NCBI GenBank assembly: GCA_019347945.1
Contig: JAHWKK010000030.1
Coordinates: forward strand, 1-34,511
DNA: 34,511 nucleotides
Direction: 5' to 3'
DNA from: Acidobacteriota bacterium
GTDB taxonomy: Bacteria; Acidobacteriota; Thermoanaerobaculia; Gp7-AA8; JAHWKK01
Positions 24,268 to 31,967 of the stretch are shown here, piece by piece. Every line of letters begins with the position of its first letter. Positions within the stretch are counted from its first letter, which is position 1. The position numbers were made by a program, and so were the translations under genes. Below the pieces are notes generated by a model that saw only the letters and a program-made list of their open reading frames with translations, made no database searches and was not told the DNA's origin.

Positions 24268-25026
24268 TCAGTCTCCGGTCCAGGAAGGCTCGCGACGCTC
24301 CATGAACGCCTCGACGCCTTCTTTCGCGTCGTGCGTCTTCATCAGCTCTTCGAGATAGAGGTGCTCGATCTCGGCGAGGCGCTTTTCGAAGACGTCGTGC
24401 GCGGCCATCCGGGTTGCCCTCTTCGCGAACCACAGCGACGAGCGGCTGTGCCGGGAGATTCTCCGGAGCCACTCGTCGGCCGCCTCGTGGAACTCGTCGT
24501 CGGGAAAAACCGCGTTGACGAGGCCGCAGTCGTAGGCTCTGCGAGCCGTGATCGGCTCGCCGCTGACGAGCATTTCGAACCCGATCCTCGAGGGGATCTG
24601 ATGGGTCAGCTGAAACGATGCGACCGGAGGAAAGACCCCAAGCTTGATCTCGGGAAGCCCGAACGTCGCTTTTTCCGACGCGAGGACGAGGTCGCACGCC
24701 AGCGCGAGCTCGCAACCTCCGCCGAGAGCCGGACCGTCGACGAGCCCGACCGTCACGAGCCCGATCCTGTACATCCTGATGAAGCACTCGTGAAACGTTC
24801 GGAGCATCTTTGCGACGAGCTCTTCGGTGTGCTCCTGAACGCTTGCACCGGCGCTGAACGCCTTCCCCTCCTCAGAAGAGATGACGAGCAGTGCCTTGTC
24901 GTCACCCACACGATCCAGCTTCGAACGGAACTCTTCGAGAAGCTCGATGTCGAGGATGTGCAGCGGAGGGTTCGTCAGGGTGATTCGATAGGCGTTTTCA
25001 GTCTCCTCGAGACGGACCTTGCTCAT
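24268..25026 (-). CDS. Enoyl-CoA hydratase/isomerase family protein
   Basis: A 252-residue crotonase-fold enzyme. The oxyanion-hole segments FSAGAS (57-62) and GGGCELAL (102-109) are present, and the two acids used by true hydratases are kept as Glu106 and Glu126 (LPEIKLG). FSAGASVQEHTEELVAKMLR is reminiscent of cyclohexa-1,5-diene-1-carbonyl-CoA hydratases of aromatic degradation, but no other benzoyl-CoA pathway gene is near, so I keep a general call. It ends 66 bp before mqnA on the same strand and may lead that operon. ATG at 25038 is an equally possible start; neither has a ribosome site. Confidence 0.85.
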   Translation of the reverse strand: MSKVRLEETENAYRITLTNPPLHILDIELLEEFRSKLDRVGDDKALLVISSEEGKAFSAGASVQEHTEELVAKMLRTFHECFIRMYRIGLVTVGLVDGPALGGGCELALACDLVLASEKATFGLPEIKLGVFPPVASFQLTHQIPSRIGFEMLVSGEPITARRAYDCGLVNAVFPDDEFHEAADEWLRRISRHSRSSLWFAKRATRMAAHDVFEKRLAEIEHLYLEELMKTHDAKEGVEAFMERREPSWTGD

Positions 25027-25101
25027 CGAGGCGATCATTACAGAAACGAAGGCCTTTCACAACGTCCCGCGACGCCGCGCAGAGGCGGCTATGATTCCCG
25101 G

Positions 25102-26685
25102 ATGGTCTCGCTGCTGCGGCACCGGCTTCGTCACAATCGGGCTCTGCGAGGCCTGCTCGTTCAGGTGGCGGTTCTCCTTCTGGTCTCGGCCGCGATGGCA
25201 TGGGTCGCGTGGTTCACATCGCTCACCGGAGACAGCCCGGAGGAAACCGCCGCGAGACTCTCCGAACGCGGGCTCTACTCGAAGGCGGACGCCATCTATC
25301 GCGAGCTGCTCGTCTTGCCGGGAGCCGGAACGAGAGTGATGATCGCGTTCGTCGACAATCGCGCGACGGCTCTCGCTCACACCGGCACTCTTCCCGGATC
25401 CCACGCGAGCGCGATCGAGGTGCTTCAGCATCCGGACCTCAGCGAGGGAACGACGACGCTCGGAACCTTCTGGTACGGGGCGAGAGTTCTGCAGGTCGAC
25501 CCCGATCCGGCGCCCGTCGAAGCGCTTGCGTCGGCGAATCCCCCGCATCGATATGCGCACCGGCTCCTCGGTCGTGCCGCGTTCGCCGACGGCGATCTGG
25601 AGAGCGCGGCATCGCACTTCGAGCGGGAGGGGATGAGTTTTCAGGATCCCACCGACCTCCAAAACGCCCTTGCGATTCGTTTCGAGCTCGAGGACTGGGA
25701 TTGGATCCGTGCACGTCTGAACGATCCTCGCTGGGCTCCGGCCGTCGGAATGACCGAGCGTGTCCGCCTCGCCATACACGATCGAAACTGGCCCGCGGTT
25801 CTGCTTCTGATCTGGCCCTCGGGATTCGAGGGAACCCGTCTGTGGCCCGCGTTCCTCGCCCTCGTCGCGGCGGCCCTCTGGTTCACGATCGGAGCCCGGA
25901 TGGGGCTCGCGAGACAACGGGTCCCCGGCCGCACCCGCCTCTACGTGCTCGCCTTCATCCTCGGCATACTGAGCATCTACCCGACGCTGGTACTGATCCT
26001 CATCGAGGACGAGATTCTCGGTTTCACACGGACCGGCGCGCCCGTCCCCGACGCGATCTTTTTCGTATTCGGGGTGGGCCTTCGCGAGGAGCTGTGCAAG
26101 TTTCTGGCGTTTCTCGTTCTGATGCCGCTGCTGAGAAAGCGGCGATCACGGGTGGAGGCGCTGATCTGCGGAGCGATGGTCGGGCTCGGCTTCGCGGCCG
26201 AGGAGAATCTCGGCTACTTCCATGACTTCTCCCTCTCGATCGCCATCGCCCGATTCCTCACCGCCAACTTCCTCCACATGGCGCTCACCGGTCTGGTGGC
26301 GGTCGCGTACTGGGACGGAGCTCGCGCTCGTGAGCCGCTCGAGCGAATCGACGTGGTCTTCGCTCTCGCCGTTGTTCTTCACGGCGCATACGACTTCTTT
26401 CTCAGCACCGACGTGCTCGGTCCGAGCTCGCCACTCTTCGCAATCATCGTCTTCATCGTCGTCGCTCACCGATTCCTTCGGGAGCTGACGACGATGGTTG
26501 CAATGGAAGATCGCGGCGCGGTTCTCAGGGTGTTCGTCCTCTGCCTCACGATCCTCGCGGGCGTCTCGTACGTCTACGCCGCATCGTGGGTCGGACCACT
26601 GAGGGCCATTGCTCTGATTGCCGAGGGACTGCTGGGTGTGGCGATTCTGATCATCATGTTTTTCTACGAGCTCGCTCCCGACTGA
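25102..26685 (+). CDS. PrsW-family intramembrane metalloprotease with N-terminal extension
   Basis: A 527-residue membrane protein. Residues 1-40 include one membrane segment; about 45-220 is a soluble helical part with TPR-like pairs (RGLYSKADAIYRELLVLPG; LLGRAAFADGDLESAASHFE). The C-terminal half has about eight membrane helices carrying the PrsW motifs: REELCK (328-333), GFAAEENLGYF (about 362), His392 in NFLHMALTG and His427 in HGAYDFF. PrsW cleaves anti-sigma factor RsiW in Bacillus. An ECF sigma/anti-sigma pair lies 2 kb downstream, but a link is only a guess. The frame open upstream to 24241 is antisense to the hydratase gene and rejected. Confidence 0.88.
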   Translation: MVSLLRHRLRHNRALRGLLVQVAVLLLVSAAMAWVAWFTSLTGDSPEETAARLSERGLYSKADAIYRELLVLPGAGTRVMIAFVDNRATALAHTGTLPGSHASAIEVLQHPDLSEGTTTLGTFWYGARVLQVDPDPAPVEALASANPPHRYAHRLLGRAAFADGDLESAASHFEREGMSFQDPTDLQNALAIRFELEDWDWIRARLNDPRWAPAVGMTERVRLAIHDRNWPAVLLLIWPSGFEGTRLWPAFLALVAAALWFTIGARMGLARQRVPGRTRLYVLAFILGILSIYPTLVLILIEDEILGFTRTGAPVPDAIFFVFGVGLREELCKFLAFLVLMPLLRKRRSRVEALICGAMVGLGFAAEENLGYFHDFSLSIAIARFLTANFLHMALTGLVAVAYWDGARAREPLERIDVVFALAVVLHGAYDFFLSTDVLGPSSPLFAIIVFIVVAHRFLRELTTMVAMEDRGAVLRVFVLCLTILAGVSYVYAASWVGPLRAIALIAEGLLGVAILIIMFFYELAPD

Positions 26686-26723
26686 GCGGCGTCCCACCCG
26701 TCTCCGTGTAGCATGCCTTCCGG

Positions 26724-27422
26724 ATGCGCTCGACGGAACCAACGCTGAACCCACGATGGAACGAGCCGGAGCAGGTCGCCGACTTTGCGGCGCGTGAGCC
26801 GGATCTCCGGCTGGTGTCGATCGTCGACGCGATGGAGGATCCCGGCTCGGTTCGATTCCTTGATCTCGGATGCGCAGCGGGGCGGAACACGGTTTTTCTC
26901 GCCGAGCGTGGATGCGACGTTCACGCGACGGATCTCTCCCGCCCGATGGTCGAGGAGACGACGCGAAGGCTTGCAACGACCGTGGGAAAAGCCGAGGCGC
27001 TCAGGAGGGTCCATCTTCTTCCGATGACGGATCTTTCCCGGTTCACGGATCGCTCCTTCGATTTCATCATCGCGCTCGGTATCTACCAGCAGGCGACGAG
27101 TCTCGAGGAATGGGACCTCGCGATTGGCGAGACCGCGCGTGTTCTCCGCCCCGGAGGGCTGCTTCTCGTCGCTCACTTCGGAGTCGGAACCGACCTGACC
27201 GGACGTCACGGCCATCCCATCGAATCTCCGAACGTCTACGAGATTCGCGAAGGGCACCCCAGTGTTCTCTTCGATGCGGCGGAGCTCGACGCGAGGCTCG
27301 CAGACCATGGGTTCGACCCGCTCGAGCCAACCGAGACAGTGACGAAACCGCACGAGGGCGGCGGCCAGCGGGTCACCCTGAACGCTTTCCATGTGCGGCG
27401 GACGGATCGCGAGCACCGCTGA
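26724..27422 (+). CDS. Class I SAM-dependent methyltransferase
   Basis: A 232-residue cytoplasmic enzyme. Motif I is FLDLGCAAGRNTVFLAERG (45-63); HATDLSRPMVEE gives the acidic residue of the second strand; RFTDRSFDFIIALGIYQQ and ETARVLRPGGLLLVAHFG are the usual later motifs. The layout resembles TehB/UbiE-like small-molecule methyltransferases; the substrate cannot be named. Starts 38 bp after the PrsW-family gene on the same strand, so co-transcription is likely. Downstream is a 456-bp gap with repeats and no credible gene. Confidence 0.82.
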   Translation: MRSTEPTLNPRWNEPEQVADFAAREPDLRLVSIVDAMEDPGSVRFLDLGCAAGRNTVFLAERGCDVHATDLSRPMVEETTRRLATTVGKAEALRRVHLLPMTDLSRFTDRSFDFIIALGIYQQATSLEEWDLAIGETARVLRPGGLLLVAHFGVGTDLTGRHGHPIESPNVYEIREGHPSVLFDAAELDARLADHGFDPLEPTETVTKPHEGGGQRVTLNAFHVRRTDREHR

Positions 27423-27490
27423 TCGAAAGGATCCTCGATGTGCGAACCCGACCCGGACGTTCCTGAACCCGAGCTCGCGCTACCGTACCA

Positions 27491-27519
27491 CCGGGAGGGC
27501 GAGCCTCCGGCGAGCCGCG
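27491..27519 (+). repeat. Dispersed short repeat, copy 2
   Basis: CCGGGAGGGCGAGCCTCCGG followed by CGAGCCGCG; related to copies at 13557, 27561 and 27685. Part of the gene-free gap 27423-27878. Confidence 0.75.
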
Positions 27520-27560
27520 ATTCTTGAACAGGCCACCTGAAACCCGCGCCGTTCCCAAGC

Positions 27561-27595
27561 CCCGGGAGGGCGAGGCGCCTGCCGAGCCGCACGGG
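27561..27595 (+). repeat. Dispersed short repeat, copy 3
   Basis: CCCGGGAGGGCGAGGCGCCT followed by GCCGAGCCGCACGGG. Same family as the copies at 13557 and 27491. Confidence 0.8.
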
Positions 27596-27684
27596 AGAAC
27601 GCCACCGTAAAGTCGCCTTAAACCGATCTTCCATCAGCCAACTCTCGATCTCTTCCCTGAACGAACATTCTGCCATCTCGCGAC

Positions 27685-27717
27685 GGTGCGGCTCAGCAGG
27701 AGCTTCGCCCTCCCGGT
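27685..27717 (-). repeat. Dispersed short repeat, copy 4 (inverted)
   Basis: Read on the minus strand: ACCGGGAGGGCGAAGCTCCT followed by GCTGAGCCGCACC, so it faces copies 2 and 3. In one frame it encodes REGEAPAEPHR. Confidence 0.8.
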
Positions 27718-27878
27718 GAAATGTTGCATCGCGCAAGCTCGTCCCGCGCCCCTGACGCCGTGAGAGCAAAGGACTGCCGGGCCGCACAATCCAAAGAGGT
27801 CGCTTGGCTGATCTTCCGTTGTTTCGTCCACCATGCGGGACCCGGTGCGTATTAGCGGGTAACGGAGGCCACACAGCC

Positions 27879-28757
27879 ATGAACGGCAAGCTCAAAATCC
27901 TTCTGACGACGTCACTTCTGCTCTTCTCATTCGGACTCTTCGCGCAGGAGACCGAGACCCCCGCTCCCGAGACGACGACCACAACCGCGCCGGAGAGCCA
28001 GGACGCCCCGGCCCCCGAACAGCCCGAGCTTCGCAGCAGCTACGACATTCGGACCGAGCTCCACCAGATCCTGCGACGGAGTCCCCCGGCGCTGACCACC
28101 GTTCTCCAGCTCGATCCGACGCTGCTCTCGAATCCCGACTATCTTTCGACCTACCCACAGCTCGGAGCATTTCTCGAGCAGCACCCGGAGATCCGGCACG
28201 ATCCGAAGTTCTACCTCGGCGACCCCACCCCCCCCCGCCCGGAAAGTCTCCTCGGGGAAGTGGTCGAGAGTCTGGCGATCATGGCGACGTTTCTCATCGT
28301 GGCACTCGCGATCGTGTGGCTGATCCGGACGATCATCGAGCAGCGGCGGTGGTCGCGGCTTTCCCGCACGCAGAGCGAGGTTCACAACAAGATCCTGGAC
28401 CGGTTCACGACGAACGAGGAGCTGATCGCCTACGTCGGAACCCCGGCGGGACGAAAGTTTCTCGAGTCGGCACCCATCAACGTCCAATCGCAGGCGCCTA
28501 AGAATCTGCCGGTGACGCGCATTCTCTGGTCGGTTCAGCTCGGAGTCGTCATCGTCGCGGGCGCGATCGGACTGTCGGTCGTGAGCGGGCTCGGATTCGC
28601 CGCCGAGGAATCGCAGTCGCTTCTCGCAATGGGCGTCATTGCAGCCTGCCTCGGCGCTGGATTCATCGGCTCAGGCTTCCTCTCCCTCTATCTGTCGCGA
28701 AGGCTGGGCCTGTGGGAATCTACAGAGCCTTCCCCCGCGTCCTCGGAGCTCCTTTGA
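27879..28757 (+). CDS. Exported/membrane protein of unknown function upstream of an ECF sigma gene
   Basis: A 292-residue protein. A signal peptide (1-22, ending LFAQ) is followed by a Thr/Pro/Glu-rich linker (24-50). Residues 55-115 form a soluble part (LHQILRRSPPALTTVLQLDP; then YLSTYPQLGAFLEQHPEIRH). Three membrane segments follow, near 132-150, 219-238 and 248-272, with a cytoplasmic-looking loop (151-212) between the first two. Start: ATG at 27879 with GGAGG about 9 nt upstream. It ends 31 bp before the sigma factor gene, suggesting co-transcription. No family recognised; a link with the sigma system is inferred from position only. Confidence 0.75.
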   Translation: MNGKLKILLTTSLLLFSFGLFAQETETPAPETTTTTAPESQDAPAPEQPELRSSYDIRTELHQILRRSPPALTTVLQLDPTLLSNPDYLSTYPQLGAFLEQHPEIRHDPKFYLGDPTPPRPESLLGEVVESLAIMATFLIVALAIVWLIRTIIEQRRWSRLSRTQSEVHNKILDRFTTNEELIAYVGTPAGRKFLESAPINVQSQAPKNLPVTRILWSVQLGVVIVAGAIGLSVVSGLGFAAEESQSLLAMGVIAACLGAGFIGSGFLSLYLSRRLGLWESTEPSPASSELL

Positions 28758-28788
28758 CCCCGCAGCCCGACATGAGAAGATTCGAACG

Positions 28789-29391
28789 ATGAGCATCCAA
28801 CTGGCCTTGTCCGAACTCACTCTCTCCAGGGCGACCGACCGCGAAGAGACCGGCTTTGCCATGGATGAATCAGAATTCCGGGCGTTCTACGAACGAACCG
28901 CACGACCTCTCTGGGCATATCTGATGCGCACCACCGGAAGCCACGACCTCGCGGACGACCTGCTCCAGGAGGCCTACTTCCGATTCCTCCGGGCTGGTGC
29001 AACTCATCAGAATGAGTCGCACAGACGAAACTCTCTCTTCCAGATTGCGACGAACCTGATGCGTGATTCGGGACGCCGTTCGAGAAAGCGACAGCAGGTT
29101 TCGCTGTCGGATACCGCTGAATCGCAGGTGGAAGACCGGAAGACGGCTGACCTCGCCTCGAGCACCGAGTCCAGAACCGATCTCGCGCAGGCGATGGAGC
29201 AGCTCGATCCGATCCAGCGGCAGATTCTGTGGCTCGCCTACGTCCAGGGCGATTCGCACGACGAGATCGCCGCCGTGCTCGGGCTGCGAAGCATCAGCAT
29301 CCGAACACTCCTCCTCCGCGCCCGGCGAAAGCTCGCCGGAATCCTCGGTGAGGATTACCGAATCCGCCGTTCGCTGGAGAGTGGATCATGA
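28789..29391 (+). CDS. ECF-type RNA polymerase sigma factor
   Basis: A 200-residue sigma-70-family factor. Region 2 spans about 33-97 (FYERTARPLWAYLMRTTGSH, ADDLLQEAYFRFL, SLFQIATNLMRD) and region 4 about 136-187 (QLDPIQRQILWLAYVQGDSH, then the helix-turn-helix EIAAVLGLRSISIRTLLLRA). Region 3 is missing, as expected for the ECF class. The start could be ATG at 28789 or 28861; the first adds a 24-residue N-terminal extension and has only a weak ribosome site. Its stop overlaps the next start as ATGA. Likely controlled by the anti-sigma-like product downstream. Confidence 0.9.
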   Translation: MSIQLALSELTLSRATDREETGFAMDESEFRAFYERTARPLWAYLMRTTGSHDLADDLLQEAYFRFLRAGATHQNESHRRNSLFQIATNLMRDSGRRSRKRQQVSLSDTAESQVEDRKTADLASSTESRTDLAQAMEQLDPIQRQILWLAYVQGDSHDEIAAVLGLRSISIRTLLLRARRKLAGILGEDYRIRRSLESGS

Positions 29392-29834
29392 GCCGCCAGT
29401 GTGCGCGTGAAACGGATCTGCTGGACGCCCTGCAGGCGGGATACGTCACGACGGAGCTCTCGCATCATCTGGAGGAGTGCGCCGACTGCCGCGACCTCGA
29501 GGCGATCGCCGGCGCGCTTCTCGACGATCGGGCGACCACCCTGTCGGAAGCCCGGATCCCCTCCTCGGGAACGATGTGGTGGCGGATGCAGATCCGGCTT
29601 CGCGGCGATGCCGAGACCAGGACCCGCCGGGCACTCGTTTTCGGCCAGGGGATCACGCTTCTCGTCGCTGTAGGATTGATCGTGACCCTGCTCGGCGACT
29701 GGCTCCTCCCCGAGATCACCGCCATTTTCAGCGGGATCTCACTCACGACTCCGATCGTCACCCTCTCCGTGCTGGCCGTGCTCGCGCTGATCGCGGTGCC
29801 GGTCGCAGGCTGGATCGTCGTCCATCGGGACTGA
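29388..29834 (+). CDS. Anti-sigma-factor-like zinc-finger membrane protein
   Basis: A 148-residue protein. The N-terminus has SHHLEECADC (25-34), an H-x3-C-x2-C zinc-finger core like that of ZAS anti-sigma factors. Two membrane segments follow (about 83-107 and 119-145). It is coupled to the sigma factor by an ATGA overlap, the usual arrangement for a sigma/anti-sigma pair. There is almost no periplasmic sensor domain, so sensing could occur in the membrane or through a partner such as the upstream membrane protein. Inferred from architecture and context. Confidence 0.78.
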   Translation: MSRQCARETDLLDALQAGYVTTELSHHLEECADCRDLEAIAGALLDDRATTLSEARIPSSGTMWWRMQIRLRGDAETRTRRALVFGQGITLLVAVGLIVTLLGDWLLPEITAIFSGISLTTPIVTLSVLAVLALIAVPVAGWIVVHRD

Positions 29835-29988
29835 CGCCTTCCGCCGCCATACCAGGACTCCCAGCATCTCCGACGATATGATCTCCTTCGTCGCCGGTCT
29901 CGACAGCCGGTGGTCGATGCCCCGCTTGCAGTCGGGAGAGCGGTACCGCCATTGCAGAAGCGGGAAACTCGAAACTAAGGAGAAGAAA

Positions 29989-30984
29989 ATGTCACTGAGA
30001 TCCTCACTCGTGATTTCGATGATCGCCGTTCTGTCCATCGCGTGCGGCGAGAGCGAAGAAGTCGCTGATCCGATATCGTCGGTCATCCGGACGGAGCCGC
30101 CCGTCGATTTCGAGACGGCGGCAACGCTCTCCGAAGGATTCCAGACCCCCGAGTCGGTCCTGTACGACGCGGAACAGGATGTCTATTTCGTGAGCAACAT
30201 CAACGGCTCCCCGCTCGAGACCGATGGCAACGGTTACATTTCCCGGATCGATGGGGACGACCGCGAGGTCCGGTCGAAGTGGATCGACGGAACGGCGGAA
30301 GGAGTCGCTCTCGATGCTCCGAAGGGGATGGCCATCATCGGTGATGAGCTCTGGGTCACCGACATCACGCGCATTCGAAGATTCGATAGGAGGTCGGGCG
30401 TTCCGGCCGGAGCGATCGAGATTCCGGGCGCCACATTCATGAACGATCTCGCCGCCGGACCGGACGACACGGCCTACGCGTCCGACAGCGGTATGAAACT
30501 CGGGGCGTCGGGGTTCGAATCAACGGGAACTGATGCCATCTACCGGATCTCCCCCGAGGGTGAGGTGAGCCAGGTCGTCGCCAGCACCGATCTGAACGGA
30601 CCGAACGGTATCCTCGTGGACGGATCCAACGTCTGGGCAGTCAGCTTCAGCAGCAACGAGCTCTACCGCGTCGACGGAGGGTCGAAAGCGGACACCGTGA
30701 CGCTCCCCTCCGGCGGACTCGACGGCATCGCTGCCACCCGGGATGGCCGCATCTTCGTCTCCTCCTGGGAAGGAGAGACGATCTACGAGCGGACTGGAGA
30801 CGGAGAATTCGTCCCGCTGATCGAGAACCTGCAGTCACCCGCAGACATCGGATTCGACTCACGACGGGATCTGCTGCTGATTCCCCTCTTCGAGCTCAAT
30901 CAGGTCGAGATCCGCCCGGTTTCAAACGGCTCGAGCGGAGCCGCTACCGCGACGACCACCGATACCCCTTCCTCGACGCAGTAA
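29989..30984 (+). CDS. Lipoprotein with SMP-30/NHL-like beta-propeller
   Basis: A 331-residue protein. The signal peptide ends in a lipobox (LSIAC, Cys at 19), so it should be lipid-anchored. The rest is a propeller: repeated units such as TPESVLYDAEQDVYFVSNIN, GVALDAPKGMAIIGDELWVT, MNDLAAGPDDTAYASDSGMK and GLDGIAATRDGRIFVSSWEG, similar to SMP-30/gluconolactonase-type propellers. The C-terminus is a Ser/Thr/Ala-rich tail. Catalytic metal ligands are not obvious, so a binding role is possible. Start ATG with AAGGAGAAG upstream. It lies 154 bp after the anti-sigma-like gene and may be a target of that sigma factor. Confidence 0.82.
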   Translation: MSLRSSLVISMIAVLSIACGESEEVADPISSVIRTEPPVDFETAATLSEGFQTPESVLYDAEQDVYFVSNINGSPLETDGNGYISRIDGDDREVRSKWIDGTAEGVALDAPKGMAIIGDELWVTDITRIRRFDRRSGVPAGAIEIPGATFMNDLAAGPDDTAYASDSGMKLGASGFESTGTDAIYRISPEGEVSQVVASTDLNGPNGILVDGSNVWAVSFSSNELYRVDGGSKADTVTLPSGGLDGIAATRDGRIFVSSWEGETIYERTGDGEFVPLIENLQSPADIGFDSRRDLLLIPLFELNQVEIRPVSNGSSGAATATTTDTPSSTQ

Positions 30985-31009
30985 GCGCACAGCCGGCAGT
31001 TTGCGGCCA

Positions 31010-31272
31010 CGTCATTCTGAGCCCGGCGAAGCGCGGGCGAAGAATCTGGGCGGGGGTTCGTGAGTCACCACTGACAGGCACTGATCACGCTGGTTCACGA
31101 CCGCCCCCCAGATCCTTCACCGTCCTTCGGCGGTTCAGGATGAAACGACCACGAAATTGCGTGGACTTCGACCTTTTGCAGCGCTTCGCTTGGCCTGATG
31201 TCCCACCCTGCAAGGTCCCTCGCTTGCCCACCCGACCGCCCGCTCGGGACGACGTCGGTTTGAGCATGGGGT
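31010..31272 (+). repeat. Long dispersed repeat, copy B
   Basis: Plus-strand counterpart of 9-273. Begins CGTCATTCTGAGCCCGGCG and ends near GGTTTGAGCATGGGG. A third, short piece of the same family end (TTGCTCAGGATGACGTGGGT) lies at about 31331. Together these occupy much of the gene-free gap 30985-31553; nothing else is recognisable there. Confidence 0.8.
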
Positions 31273-31553
31273 GCGGACTTTTGCGGGCTCCATTTTTCAT
31301 TTCCGATCACCGGCGCGTAGCGTCGATCATTTGCTCAGGATGACGTGGGTTTGTTTGTGGCGAGAGCAAACGATCCGGCCCCACGTCACGTTGACTTACG
31401 ACACCCGCTCTCGCGGTTAACGTGAACGCGCCGCAGGAGCATGTCCACAGTGCCTATCAATCGGTAACCCGACCGCTCTCCCTCCGATGACTCCCCGACT
31501 GGAAGATTGCGATGTAGCTTGGACCTGCCTGCTTTTTGACATCGGAGGGCGCC

Positions 31554-31835
31554 ATGAAAAATTTTCTCGTAGCAGTCGTAGTCGTCGGTGCAATCGTCGG
31601 GTTCAAGGCCTACAGCTTCAATGAGTCCAGGAACGAGGTTCGAGAGCATCTGATCGAGATTTGCGAGGGCGACCGGCCATGCGAGGTCGTCGTCACCGAT
31701 CATTTCGACACCTGCTTCGCTCAGAGCTCCACGGCTCCCGGACGTCGCCATGCGGGTAGCCTCGACGGGCCGGCCCTGGCGAAATGTCTCAACGAAAAAG
31801 CCGGTCAGGAGCTGTTCGTCTTCGACGAAGAGTAG
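31554..31835 (+). CDS. Small exported or membrane-anchored protein with four cysteines
   Basis: A 93-residue protein. The N-terminus (MKNFLVAVVVVGAIVGFKAY) is an uncleaved anchor or signal. The rest contains four cysteines (CEGDRPCEV, DTCF, KCL) that could form two disulfides outside the cytoplasm, plus GRRHAGSLDGPALAKCLNEK. Start ATG with CGGAGGG about 6 nt upstream; the frame open to 31536 adds six residues and lacks this site. Function unknown; similar small proteins exist in other proteobacteria-like genomes by memory only. Confidence 0.65.
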   Translation: MKNFLVAVVVVGAIVGFKAYSFNESRNEVREHLIEICEGDRPCEVVVTDHFDTCFAQSSTAPGRRHAGSLDGPALAKCLNEKAGQELFVFDEE

Positions 31836-31967
31836 CGCGCGAAAGCCCGGGGCAGGATTCGGGCTTCAGGCGGGAGAACCTTCTGCCCCGAGCGGAACCG
31901 GATGAGCTCGCTCCGCCCCGTCTGAAGCCCGGACCATGCCTCAGCACACGTTCGTGCGGCCGACCCC

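Noticed and set aside
24241-25101. Extension of the PrsW-family protein upstream to 24241
   Set aside because: This part is antisense to a clear enoyl-CoA hydratase gene; the membrane N-terminus starts naturally at 25102.
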